From positions 1,061,001 through 1,125,000 of the forward strand of contig NC_092579.1 in NCBI RefSeq assembly GCF_037975245.1: a stretch of 64,000 nt of DNA, in the 5' to 3' direction. The notes under the pieces were generated by a model that saw nothing but the letters and a program-made list of their open reading frames with translations, was not told the DNA's origin and did not search any database. The stretch's first letter is position 1, and every line of letters starts with the position of its first letter. The DNA is from Apostichopus japonicus. Taxonomy: Eukaryota; Echinodermata; Holothuroidea; Aspidochirotida; Stichopodidae. Below, piece by piece: positions 24,901 through 37,073 of this stretch. The position numbers were made by a program, and so were the translations under genes.

Positions 24901-26660
24901 TTTAGTCACGCATCTACTAAATATCGCTAAAAGACAGACCTATCATCAGCGTCTGTCAGGCAAAAAAATATGACTTTTAATGTTATTATAATTTTACTTA
25001 ATTAGTTAAACGTGCCAGTAAAACACAGTTTAGAGAGTTTTCAATGACGTACTTGGCTATTGAGAGCATGGTAAAGAGGGAGTGAGGTTATTTAAGGTTA
25101 CATGCTTCCTGTTATTGCTTTGCGCACAGAATATCTACAGATAATTATTGCACATGTTCTGTCCCCTAAGGTTCGCAACTGTATATCTCAAAGTTATAAC
25201 ATTTTTTAAAGTATTTTGAAATATTTAATGCTGTGATGAGATTCTCCTGAGACATAACATTTTAAAAATAAATCAGTCATCATGAATTAAAAAAAAAATA
25301 TGAGAAAAACATTGTCTGGTGTATTTATGGTAAGGACTATAGGCAAAACCTGGAAATAATACGTTAGTGTAACTTGATCAATAAAATTATAAAATAAAAG
25401 TTTCCAATTAATAATTGTTTGCCACGATGTGTCTACAACAATTTCTATTCCATGCAGAATATGTATCAATACATACGGTACCCCTGAAAAATATACGAAA
25501 ATACTTGAAACATTCTTTGAAGACATTCGAAGATGACGTGTTTTCCCTCAGTGGTGGGCTTATTGTGAATATGAATCAACTAATTAAATAGAAAATATTA
25601 AGCTCTTGTGAATTTTTCTTCCTTAACATATCAAGTGGTTAAAAGAAAATGACAGAAATTGTCCTACAGTTCCAAAAAAAAAATTGTCATCCATATAGTA
25701 GGGAAATTTAACTATTATGAGAGACCAGATTTTGAATTGTAATTCATGTTTTATGTGTCATCGCTTCTATGAATGTTCATGTATTTAAAGGGATAGTCCA
25801 ACATAAGAAAATGTGACATTGGATGCTTGGAAAAGTCAACTAATCTACACTGCTGGTTCAATACCTAGTTTTTAGTAAGTATGTATTGCTTTTACCAAAC
25901 TTAACTGCTGTCAGGTAAACCCTTAATTTAGACAGAGGGAGTGGGTATAGTATCTGATGTCATCATGAAACATCTTCCCAAAAAACAATATATTCTGTTA
26001 TCAATGTAAGTAATTTTTTTCCCGTTAAATAGTTTGCCTCAGTGGCAATATATATTCTGAATTGAAACGATGGCCAAATGTCACTTTTGTGTATGAAAAA
26101 TTGCTATCTTGTGTTTATACGATTTGAAAATAATTTTAAAATATGAAGTTTTTTTCATAATACTTTTGCACGTGTGAACTGGTCTATACATTAGATACAT
26201 ATTTGTTATGAAAATGTATCAATTGAGATATCAATATCTTCAAATTCCCTGCACTCTTTTGTGTTAATTAACTTAGTATCGAGAAAAGAAAACAATAGCC
26301 GAGAGTCTGTGATGTTTGCACGTTTCGACGAATTTCGTGTATTTGACGAAGAACGGATCTTCAGATATGTCATTTAGCTCAAACACAGTTTATTTTGAAA
26401 TTAATTCAGTCTGCCAAGTTTAACACTACGTTTTGTGTTGAGTCTGGGCTATAAATTAATATTGTTCTAGCCACCGTAATATTGTAATGCTTATTATTAC
26501 AATCATAACTATTACAAACATTTCTGATACAATCACACATAATTACAGACCTCACGATTACAATAGGTTACTTTTTATCATTAACAATGATTAATATTAC
26601 AAGCCTACTGTTAAAGAGTTTAAATATTACAATCTTGCATACAGGGCATACAGTTATACT
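18929..26660. other. No confirmed gene; minor repeats only
   Basis: Long AT-rich stretch. Small structures include a 20-bp perfect palindrome at 19677-19696, a repeated pair at 20818-20855 and 20921-20960 (CTGCAAAATG..TTAATTGACAACTTATCA), a G-rich tract at about 21322-21350, and an approximate duplication around 22408 and 22547 (TATTCTAGCATT). An 86-codon ATG frame at 20162-20422 on the minus strand is discussed in the findings. From about 26470 the sequence becomes rich in ATTACAAT-like words, possibly a decayed edge of the 46-bp array. Confidence 0.45.
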
Positions 26661-28108
26661 ACTTAGTGTTGCATGGCTCACTATTGCAACACTTAGTGTT
26701 CACATATTTCAGTGTTACATGGCTCACGATTGCAACACTTAGTGTTTACAGAGATCAGTGTTACGTGGCTCACTATTGCAACACTTAGTGTTTACAGAGT
26801 TCAGTGTTACATGGCTCACTATTGCAACACTTAGTGTTTATAGAGATCAGTGTTACGTGGCTCACTGTTGCAACACTTAGTGTTTACATAGTTCGGTGTT
26901 ACTGGGCTCACTATTGCAACACTTAGTGTTTACAGTGTTCAGTGTTACGTGGCTCACTATTGCAACACGTAGTGTTTACATAGTTCGGTGTTACATGGCT
27001 CACTGTTGCAACACTTAGTGTTTACAGAGATCAGTGTTACGTGGCTCACTATTGCAACACTTAGTGTTTACAGAGTTCAGTGTTACATGGCTCACTATTG
27101 CAACACTTAGTGTTTACAGAGATCAGTGTTACGTGGATCACTATTGCAACACTTAGTGTTTACATAGTTCAGTGGTGCATGGTCAACTATTGCAACACTT
27201 AATGTTTACAGAGTTCAGTGTTGCATGGTTCACTTTTGCAACACTTGGTGTTTACAGAGTTCAGTGTTACATGGATCACTATTGCAACACTTATTGTTCA
27301 CATAGTTCAGTGTTGCATGGCATAATTATTGCAATACTTAGTTTTTACAGAGTTCAGTGTTACATGGTATAATTATTTGCAACACTTAATGTTTACAGAG
27401 TTCAGTGTAACATGGCTCACTATTTGAACACTTATTGTTCACATAGTTCAGTGTTGTATGGCATAATTAATGCAACACTTAGTGCTTACAGAGTTCAGTG
27501 TTACGAGGCTCACTATTGCAACACTTATTGTTCACATAGTTCAGTGTTGCATGGCATAATTATTGCAATACTTAGTTTTTACAGAGTTCAGTGTTACATG
27601 GTATAATTATTGCAACACTTAATGTTTACAGAGTTCAGTGTAACATGGCTCACTATTTGAACACTTATTGTTCACATAGTTCAGTGTTGCATGGCATAAT
27701 TATTGCAACACTAAGTGCTTACAGAGTTCAGTGTTACATGGATCACTATTGCAACACTTATTGTTCACATAGTTCAGTGTTGCATGGCATAATTATTGCA
27801 ATACTTAGTTTTTACAGAGTTCAGTGTTACATGGTATAATTATTTGCAACACTTAATGTTTACAGAGTTCAGTGTAACATGGCTCACTATTTGAACACTT
27901 ATTGTTCACATAGTTCAGTGTTGTATGGCATAATTATTGCAACACTTAGTGCTTACAGAGTTTAGTGTTACGTGGCTCACTATTGCAACACTTAGTGTTT
28001 ATAGAGACCATTGTTACAGGGCTCACTATTGCAACACTTTGTGTTTACAGAGTTCAGTGTTACATTGCTCATTATTGAAACACTTAGTGTTTACAGAGTT
28101 CAGTGTTA
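26661..28108. repeat. 46-bp minisatellite, about 31 copies, with 234-bp higher-order repeat
   Basis: Units run CAACACTTAGTGTTTACAGA, GTTCAGTGTTACATGGCTCA, then CTATTG, with starts at 26687, 26733 and 26779 (46 bp). Each unit contains AACACTtAGTGTT, an odd palindrome. In 27290-27960 the variant TTATTGTTCA recurs at 27291, 27432, 27525, 27665, 27758 and 27899, so blocks of five units (about 234 bp) were amplified together. Frames of 64-82 codons across the array are periodic and not genes. Confidence 0.92.
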
Positions 28109-30112
28109 TATATTTATTGAAGTATACTTACCACCACAGTTTATACTGTTATCAGCAGCGGTATCCCTAAAGTAAACTCAAAATGTTACTTTCATCAGGT
28201 CCGGCGACGATTGCTTCAGTTGCCCCGCGAACGTCACTCGTTAGTAATTGCGTTTAGGTAGAGTTATTACAGTTTATAAAACAATGGTTGGAAGTCCACA
28301 ATTAGGCTTAGACTTGGTCAAGACTAAAATTAGGCATACATACTAAAAACGTATGTCAACATAGCGGAACAATCAAATCCGGGACAAATAATTTTTTTTA
28401 TTGTACCATTCTATGGAAGAGCCCCCCACCCTCCCTCCCCTCCCCTTGATGAAACATGTTGCTGAGCTGACTTGGTAAAGCGCGATGATCCTTTATGGGG
28501 GACAACAGGATCGCTTGATGTTACTACGAACCTGTGAAACAATATGACAATGAGGAAAATGTTCTCCCTATAGTCATGTACAAGGTAGTCACATACTGTC
28601 ATTAAATACTTTAACAGTGACATGTTGGCCTTTGCAAGATTCTGTTTAGTTAAGCATTCTTAGCAACTAAGTTTTCATACCGTACGTAGTTGCGTAACAC
28701 AAAGTTCGTATCAATATATTCTCTTGCATCTGGTCAACTTTTGATGCAACGAGACGGATAGCAACGCCATTAAAATCCAAATGTTATTTTGTTATCTAAG
28801 CACGCATCTAGTTACAAGCCGCAGCGCAATGTAAATGATTCTCTTATAAGATTATATTATAGGCGAGAAAATTCGTTACAGCCAAGCAAGAAGGTTTGCC
28901 TTTTTTTTTGATGGGTGGGGGGGTCTTCTTTTGTCTATTTTCTCTAAGGCATACGGTTAAATGTTATTCTTGAATCAAATATGCTCCAATCACATTTACC
29001 ATTATGACTTGCAGATTTGTGTACAGTGCATGAATGAGGTCAGGGAGCTTTCTCCGGAAGCTATTGTTAAAATAAATGAATTCGATTTTATAATTTATAG
29101 ATTACACCTTTATACCGTTTAGAGATTATTCTTAATTTCCCTCTTGTTTATAATTTACTTTACTTTTGTTTTATTCCTTTTCCTTCCCCTTTTTCTCTCT
29201 TTAAGTGTTTCTATGTTTTAATGGAAAGGCTTAGGTGTTCTAATTTCACATACAAGAGAGTAAATATTACAAAATTGAGCTTTAAACATTCAGTTTTAAA
29301 TGATATTTAACCCTGCGGCTTTTAATAAAGTGGGAATAACAAGGCTTACAGGTGGGAATCTTAAATTGTAATTCATCTCTGTAGCATAACTGACGCTGTT
29401 TTTTCTATATGAGTTAGAATATGTTTTTATTTCACTCTTTATAGAGCGGGTGGGGTTGGTGTGGGAGACAGAGGCCAAGTTATTTGCCGATAAGAGGGTT
29501 ACCATTTGTATATAAGGAATGTATGGCGTTGGTACAAAGAACTCTAGTACTCTGGAACAAATTAAAGGAATGTCGAAATATATATATATCTGTAATGGCA
29601 ATTTAATAATTGCATTATTGTCCTCTCTTCAATATAACAAGCAAATTCACTATTTGACAGTTAGTAGTATATAAAAAAATATGGAAAAATATCTGACATC
29701 TTGTTGACTTTTGACCTCAAATTTCACCTGATTTTACCAGACATTTCAGTACACAAACATATTTAAAATGATGAAAATGATAGCTTCCATTTTGTATCAA
29801 AGGCCCTTTCCAAAATAAAACCTCCCCCACGACTACCGTCCAATAACGCTCCATCTGTTACAAATCCTGGTTACTCCTCAACGATACCACTCAGCGTTTT
29901 CCACCAACAAATTAGTTCGTAAATTCACGTGCGAATACGCAGCAGACAAGTTCCTTTAATTATTCTTTATTGAGCGATATATCGTCGGTACGTCATAAGA
30001 GTGAACCATAATTAATGACTTATGAATAGATCTCACACCCTATACTGATGAATGGTTGAAAGCCCCCTCACGAAGCCCTCTCTTGGCACTTAACGATTAT
30101 GAGAGGCCTTCA
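28109..30112. other. No gene seen
   Basis: AT-rich DNA with C-rich patches near 28418-28445 and 29820-29835. Text at about 29866-29884 (AAATCCTGGTTACTCCT) weakly resembles a hAT-like right end, but no partner end is seen. Confidence 0.45.
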
Positions 30113-30120
30113 ATCTCAGC

Positions 30121-30685
30121 CAGACGCATAGCCAAGGGGTGGGTGGGGGGGGGCAGGAGTCAAAACGCCCCCATGACTTGTTCGAAAAAATAATAAAATA
30201 TTAATAAAAGAAAGAAAGGGAACAAAGGAGACAAGAGAAATTCAGGAAAGAATTTTAATATACCTGTTGCAATGTACACTGAAGTAAAACATTACTAAAA
30301 TATCCTTAAAAAATGCAATTTTTATCTGGCGCGCTTTGCGCCCACCCATCATACACGTAATTGTCTCATTACAACGTCCTGTAGGGACAACGTGAGTGGA
30401 ATTATTCATCCATCCTCCCCACCCACAAGTCCCCTGAATCATTCATCAAATTGACCAGCCCTTAGTCCGAAGTAGGCTATTCTTAAAAAAAAAAAACTAA
30501 ACTGTCAACTTGGGATTTTTGTCTGTCTGTTTAGAACACATCCAATGAGATTTACTTCATTACAATGCCCTCAATTTGTAAATATCCCAGAGCTGGATCC
30601 CAGGCCTTCGGGGAGAGACGTCAGCGCCGTTGGGTCAATCCAAACTGAAACCCTCTCACATGAAGAAATCCTGGCTACGCGCCTA
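30121..30685 (+). mobile_element. Non-autonomous hAT-like DNA transposon (565 bp)
   Basis: The left end CAGACGCATAGCCA (30121-30134) and the right end TGGCTACGCGCCTA (30672-30685) are inverted repeats with a few mismatches. The flanking 8 bp ATCTCAGC at 30113-30120 and 30686-30693 are identical, the hAT-size target duplication. The right end carries A where hAT ends usually carry G, a likely point mutation. Inside are a G run near 30145-30153 and a hairpin GGCGC-GCTTT-GCGCC (30328-30342). No transposase is present. It is related in end style to the 1355-2006 family but has a different interior. Confidence 0.8.
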
Positions 30686-30693
30686 ATCTCAGC

Positions 30694-32877
30694 GTCCCCC
30701 TCCTCCTAGTGTTGAAAAATCTTCCTAATCTTATATATCGATATCTATGTACAATTCCATGCATTTTACTGAAAATATAATATTAATCCCCACTTAACAT
30801 GGCATTCTGAGAAAACTCTAAGCTGTTGCAGAAATGCAGGCGTTGCTATTATTAGAAGACCTTTCATCGTATCGACAGGAGACACTTAAAATCTTGTAGC
30901 TTCAAGCATATTCTGCAAAAACCTTGCAATTATCGGGAGCCATCAGCTCAAATTTCAGCAAAATAGAAACTTTCCTTCCGTAAAAATGTCATTTATGAAG
31001 TACGGGAAACACGATGATAGACTGGGTATTAGCCTCTCCAAATAGCTGACAATTTAAATTTTCTCTTGCATCTCAAAATTTTAGCCATTTGGACTGTACG
31101 AAATTGTTCATTTCAGTTGTGCTAACGTTACTAACAGAATGCTACTCCATGCTTTAAATAGAAAAAAAGGCAAATTTTCTTAATTATTATGATAACGAGT
31201 AAATATAAATAGTGTGATTTTTATTTACATAAAGTGTAGTTCGACAACTATATTTACAAAATATTTACAAACAACTTGATTTCTCAATTGCACTTATTTA
31301 CTGATACTTATTGTATCGTTTCAATCTATAAATATCAAACTTAATAAATTCAAACATTTTTTTTATTATCTCAAATCACAACGGTAGAGTTATTTTATAA
31401 TATTAATAATATGCTTCATCACTGCCATATTTTCTGTCTGGTTCCAACTTTTCTCATCTCAACACCCACTATAAGTGGGATGCAAAATGCAATTCCCTTT
31501 TCGCTTTGTTTTCTTCTTCACAATAGACATTATTTTCATTATATATTGACAAGATTTTATTGACTCCCTTATATTATATTAAATATTATTTCATCGACTA
31601 AAATATACATTGTGAAGAATCATTTTCTTCCGCTCGTTCCATTGACATTAATATACTTCTCATATTTCAGAACACGAACTGATGAAATAAAAAAACAATG
31701 AATACAACAGAAGATATACTAGGAACAGGTGCCGATTATGCATTTTGCTGCATTTTCGCTTTCCGTTCTAGATTTCATTGCGCATGTGCGTAACTATGGT
31801 TATTACTTGATCTGCAGTTATTTTCTGTCTCTTTTATACAATATCATATATTTTTATTACAGTGATGTCTGCTATTCTGATCATGTCACCCTCTACACAG
31901 TATCATAAATAGTCCTAAAAAGTACCCGGCAATTAAAAGCAATATTTTTGCCACATTAAAAAAGCAAGAAATGTTTCCAAACGCGAAATATTTGTTGATA
32001 TACAGGACATGTTTGATACAAATGCTTACTATATACTGCTACCGTACAGGGAGAGGGAAAAGGTGGAAAGTTGGCTTGAAAATCTCTCAATAGACCATCC
32101 AATGGCGATGGATACCCAGTAATTCCTTTTAAAACAGATGGTTATTTTCTGCAGGTTGAATGTTTTCATATAATTTACTCACCAATTAAGTAACAATCTT
32201 AACGATTGCTTAAAGTCGCACCGAGTCCAACTTTGTAAGTCGGAAATTCCCCTGTGTTTTTTTACAACATATCGCTATATTGAAGAGAGAGATGTAGAAA
32301 GAGAGAGACCTATTAGCTAGACAGGTATCTTGTTTCTATTATTGCCAGTTTGTATACGATTTGTACCGCGATATCTTCAAACAGTTTCTATAATTGCTAG
32401 AGATGTTTTCAACTATTAATTGTTAAAGATAACAAAAGGCGGTGAGATGAATGGTTTGCTCTTTACATAGGCTTTACATTAGCGATGATTGGTGTAACGT
32501 ATTAAACTCGCTGGTCTCTTATCTCGTATACAGATGAGTTTTCTATTACTCATTTAAGGCAAAAACAAAAAAAAGTAAAGAAAATCGCCAAATTTCAAGA
32601 TGATTTGGCATAGAGCGATTTAAATAATGAAATAGTTTTTTATCCTGATCAGGCCTTTACTTTTAACGAGGAAACTGTTGCTTCGTATATAGTTTGTCCA
32701 ATATGTTATTTGATGTGCTTTGGTTATATTTTCTCGAAAATATCCCGAAAACGGCTTTACCGCAGACTCTATATGTCTGTGGCTACAGGTATATGGTAAG
32801 TTAAATTTCAAACAGAAACCGACAGTGCAATCCTCGACAAATTTAGCTCAATAATCGTGATGACAGTTTGAGTTATT
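30694..32877. other. No gene seen; region 3' of the GPCR gene
   Basis: AT-rich DNA downstream of the minus-strand GPCR gene, so the part nearest 32877 should hold its 3' untranslated region. I could not choose a polyadenylation signal with confidence. The nearest clean minus-strand AATAAA that I noticed is around 31850, which is distant. Confidence 0.45.
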
Positions 32878-34077
32878 TTACGTTGTAGCCCGGTCTTCTC
32901 GGTCGATGGTGGAGAGAGGTTGTTCAATGCTGTTGAGTGGTATGCCTTCGGTCTCATCCGGAGGAGTCTGATTGGACCTTGAGGCCCACGTGACCGAAGT
33001 TGTCTGATGTTTCCCGTTGCTACGGAATGTCCGGATAGAGCACGGTATCATATCAAGGAGGTATCGTCTGAAATTCGCGCCAATCACAAACACTATGAAA
33101 GGATTTAATAACGAAACAATGCAGAAAAATATTAATTGAAAATTTTTCAAGTGAGCAAGAACGATTCCGGTGCAAAACGCTTGTTTTCCGGTATAAAATG
33201 TAAGGAAGCGAAAAATATAGTGAGGCATCCAACCCACAGCAAAGGCCACAACGAGTGTAATGACCATGGCGGCCAACCGACGGCGACCCCGCTGGGCCCG
33301 GCGTCCTGCTGAACTCGATCTCAAAGTATTTTTAAGGCTTTTGTTAGACGTGAGACTACCAAAGAGCGAGACAGCCATGTAGGTGTAAAATATAGCTATC
33401 AGAAATAACGGTGTCATATAAATTAATACAAAGCGAGCGATCGTAAAATTGACCATGAAAGGACTCCAGTCCATGACATAGATAAATGTAGGGCTATGAG
33501 CTATGCAGACTTTCATAATAGGCAAGGCAGACGCTAACGCCAGGAGCCACACGACCATCAGAGTTGCGATGGCAACGAACCGACGGTTTGGCTGGCTACG
33601 GGTAAGTATTTTTGCGCGGGAAATTCGAAATCGTTCGTAACTCATGACAACGAGCGAGAATATTGTTACCGTGGGAAAGAGAGCTTCCGATGCCATGTGA
33701 ATCCGGCAAACGGTTAGAGATTTGTAAGTATTGTCTTCGAAATAACCAAGCCATTGCGATATTTCTGGAACCAAGATGGCGACACAAACTAGAACGTCGT
33801 TAACAGCTAGGTTCCCTATCATGATAACGCTCACATCCCGCCATAAACGTTTCCTAAGGATAATATACAAAATCGTGGCGTTGGTAACCACAGATATCAG
33901 CAACATTAAACAGTAAATACATACGTAAGCATTCCGAACGTTTTGCGATGAATTAGCCACTTTTGTACAATTTTCAAAGAAGTCTGATCCGTTGTACTCA
34001 TAAGACGGATAGCTTTGGAGGTTGCCCAAAATCGATGAAAGTTCACCCAATATTTCATACGAACCCGTAACACTCAT
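32878..34077 (-). CDS. Class A (rhodopsin-like) G-protein-coupled receptor, probably for a peptide ligand
   Basis: An intact 399-residue, single-exon seven-transmembrane receptor. The open frame extends to 34125, but that codon is TTG. The first ATG is 34077-34075, with A at -3, and is taken as the start. The N-terminus has N-glycosylation sequons at N29, N36 and N42. Class A landmarks: TM1 about 51-74 with N66; TM2 with NLAVND (D94); C124 at the top of TM3; ERF at 148-150 in place of DRY; W177 in TM4; C191 in loop 2, a likely disulfide partner of C124; P223 in TM5; GWMP at 282-285 in place of CWxP; NPFIVF at 325-330 in place of NPxxY; C346 as a possible palmitoylation site. A basic third loop (RRxxRGRRR) suits G-protein coupling. 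It acts at the plasma membrane. The peptide-type assignment rests on overall resemblance, and the exact subfamily (bombesin/endothelin-like or other) is unresolved. Confidence 0.9.
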   Translation of the reverse strand: MSVTGSYEILGELSSILGNLQSYPSYEYNGSDFFENCTKVANSSQNVRNAYVCIYCLMLLISVVTNATILYIILRKRLWRDVSVIMIGNLAVNDVLVCVAILVPEISQWLGYFEDNTYKSLTVCRIHMASEALFPTVTIFSLVVMSYERFRISRAKILTRSQPNRRFVAIATLMVVWLLALASALPIMKVCIAHSPTFIYVMDWSPFMVNFTIARFVLIYMTPLFLIAIFYTYMAVSLFGSLTSNKSLKNTLRSSSAGRRAQRGRRRLAAMVITLVVAFAVGWMPHYIFRFLTFYTGKQAFCTGIVLAHLKNFQLIFFCIVSLLNPFIVFVIGANFRRYLLDMIPCSIRTFRSNGKHQTTSVTWASRSNQTPPDETEGIPLNSIEQPLSTIDREDRATT

Positions 34078-34275
34078 TTTGTTGAATCCAATAGCAACAT
34101 GAAATTGAAAATTATTCGAAAGCAATCAGTAAGATCTCTCTCTGTTCGATAAAACCAAGCAGACGTTTCGGTTTGGTAAAATAAAGGCACCTGGGATGTA
34201 TCTTTTAATGCGAGATCCTCACATCTCTCGTGATGTCGACCCGTTTAGTGAGAGGACTAGTGACAACTTGTCTCA

Positions 34276-34283
34276 TATTTATA
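34276..34283 (-). promoter_or_regulatory. TATA-like box upstream of the GPCR gene
   Basis: On the minus strand this reads TATAAATA, about 200 bp upstream of the chosen ATG of the GPCR at 32878-34077. A start site about 30 bp downstream would give a 5' leader near 170 nt with no intron needed. The surrounding DNA is AT-rich, so a chance match is possible. Confidence 0.35.
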
Positions 34284-35156
34284 GTCGGTTTGATATGTTC
34301 AATCTGCGAGACACGTGATTACAAAAGCCATTACAGCAAGACGACGTGTGTATAAGCTTGTGTTCTCTCTCGTTTTAAAAAAAGTCAGTTTAGAGAGCGA
34401 CGGAATTGTTCTTGGCCAATCGGAAGCTAGAGATGCGTGATTATTGGCACTCGTGTTAATTTACAGTATATCGCTCATTCAACCACTGAACGCCAACAAT
34501 TGCCTCGGCATCTCTAAAGCGAAATGCAAATTCATTTAGACAACACGAGTGTTCATCAACATGTTATACATATCTCAGAAGGAAGCATATAGCATAGCAA
34601 ACAAACAAGTTTTTGGTTCCTATTGGGCCGGGAGGAATAAAGTATTTAGTTATTTATGTCAACACATTTTGTGTGCAGGATGGGTAAGACTTGAGTGGGG
34701 CAGTTTTCTGATTCCGACGGAGCAATGGTACAATATAAATGAACAATGTATATTAATAATAGATATTATTTATATTGTAAATATATAGGAACATATGCAT
34801 CCGGTCTAAAAAATATTTGAAATGTATTGAACCCTGTGTGTAAATAACCATAGGAAGTCGAGTAACATATAAGTGTGCCACGGTGGTAGTTGAAGTATAT
34901 ACCGAGGCGCAATACGTGGTGGTTCTGGTGGTGAACGAACACCCTTTGTTTTGTTTTTTGTTTGCTTTTCTTTAGTCTTTTTTTTATTAAAAATTCATTT
35001 GATCAAGAATATGTTTAAGATATTTATAACATTAAAAACTGTTTGTTTTATAGTTTAAGTTTTGGTGTATGCACACTAAGGCGTATTTATTTACTCTACA
35101 GAGGGCGTGAGTGGGATATGTATATCAAACTGATAGATATATCAGTATAGAATGGT
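34284..35156. other. No gene seen; region 5' of the GPCR gene
   Basis: Upstream flank of the minus-strand receptor gene. It is AT-rich, with no second coding frame or recognisable regulatory motif beyond the TATA-like box. Confidence 0.45.
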
Positions 35157-35164
35157 ATAGTATA

Positions 35165-35198
<34 letters not shown>

Positions 35199-35280
35199 CA
35201 TATATAGCATATATAGCATATATAGCATACATATAGCATATATATAGCATATTTGGTGTAGTATAGCAGAATAGCATATA
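35157..35280. repeat. AT microsatellite with TATAGCATA units
   Basis: A (TA)n core of about 30 bp (around 35167-35197) is bordered by repeated ATAGCATATAT blocks extending to about 35280. It is simple sequence without coding content. Confidence 0.85.
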
Positions 35281-37073
35281 AGGTATAGAATGATAAATCA
35301 CTGGGTATAGAAGCTTTCTATAGAAACGGGATCTTAGGCTTCGTCACTCAGATGGCATATAAGACAAAAGGTGTTTCGTAGACCTATGAAGAAAATCATG
35401 GAAGGAATAACCTTGCCTCAGATAAATTTCTCAAGCATAGTACTGGGAATTTTTAAGCACTTTGATCATTTTAGAGTCTTTAAAATTCTTATTTTCTTAT
35501 TATTATTTTAAGGACATTAATGTTTTCTCTTTTAACATAGAACAAATTTCTATCACCTTATTACAATTTTCCCGTCTAAATAATTTTCTTTGATATAAAA
35601 GGAAATTTTGGTGATGTTTTTTACTTTGGTTGTTTGTCATTGCTCTTTGTTGTTTCTTTTGTTTTTTGTTTTGTTTTAAATTTCATCTTTGAGTTGTTAT
35701 TGCGGTATTTCGATTCAAATTATAGTCTGAAAGCAATTGCGCTTATATCACAATCGTGACCAAATGTGATTTTGGAAGCTGTTATAGAACGCGCAAGGTT
35801 AAAATCAGAAATCATCATGGTTCACCTAAGAACTTTGTCTAACACAATCTGAACTTTAATTGAAGAAAACGTGAAATCTTTTTCACTTTTTACCCATTTG
35901 CGCCCCTTTGTTTTCATGGCCCATGGACGGTTAAAGAGGAGTTACAAGTTACGTTATAAACTAAAGTTTTATCACTAACACAGATGATATCATTTTACAA
36001 ATTCTGTAGTTCCTTCCTCTATTTTAAGTCAAAATCTTCAGATTTCGTTTCTGCATTTGTGTATAGTCTTACACATAAGTTTTGTACTTTGTTTCTTTAC
36101 ACATTCCATATTGTAATACTTGTAATAGTTGTTATGACACCGGGCAGAATATACTTAGGAGACTGGCAATTAAAAATGGCATTAAAAACGACGACTTGAA
36201 CTTTGCAAGCAAATTTATTGACACTATCTTCTTGGTGTATGTGGTAATTAATCAAATATCCGGTGGCGTGCCATCTGCCGCAATACATAGACACATATAT
36301 TACAGTTCCATGATCCATCAGTTAACAGTCTACGACTCTTTCATATTAAATGAAGCAACCTGTTTCTCATTCTAACTTTACATACCGTATAGAAGAATCA
36401 ATAATCTTCTTGTCCTTTCTTTGAAGGTTAATCATGGGCATATTAAACCCAACACCCCTGGCGAGACGATACACCATAAGAACCTCCCATTTACGGTTAT
36501 GTGATCATAGGGGCTCAGGGTGGAGGGGTGAAGGTGGAGGGTGTGTGATGTGATACTCAGTTACTCAATAGTTTTCGCCTCTAGGGGGTTATCATAACAA
36601 AATAATGGGAACAACTAAATAAGCATATCTTACCATTCCATGTGCAAATGGTTCTTCAAACTACACCCCCCCCCCCGCCCCTCTCCTCCAATTGAGGTGG
36701 CTATCAAGATCGTAAGCTGGGGTTGGGAAGAAACTTAGCGGAAAATGGTGCTCGCCTCTAGATAGGAACAAGCTGTTGTCAGGGAATACTGAATCGTTGT
36801 TAATGTGAATACTTGAAGCATATTTTGTATGTTTTGAAACAATGTGGAAGAATTTGTAGTTTGTAATTTACATTTAAATTACATTTTAATGTACTGCAAT
36901 TTTTTTTCTAATATTCTGTATGTCGGTTGGTGGAGGGGAAGGGGAAGGGGGAGGGGAGGAGAGGAGGTTGGGCACCTTGATGTTTTCTGATGGGACTAAC
37001 CCCCTCCCCTAAAAGGTTATTATGGTTCCGCTTTATGAACACAACTTGAAAATGTCGCGACGGTACTACTGTT
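35281..37073. other. No gene seen
   Basis: AT-rich DNA with a C run near 36665-36677 and a purine-rich tract at about 36930-36972. Overlapping short frames at 36082-36375 on both strands show no domain. Confidence 0.45.

Noticed and set aside
26661-28170. CRISPR-like appearance and short frames in the 46-bp array
   Set aside because: Units are directly abutting with no unique spacers, and the genome is animal. The frames follow the repeat period.
34078-34125. Extended N-terminus of the GPCR
   Set aside because: The upstream extension starts at TTG, not ATG. The first ATG, at 34077, has a good context and leaves a complete receptor.
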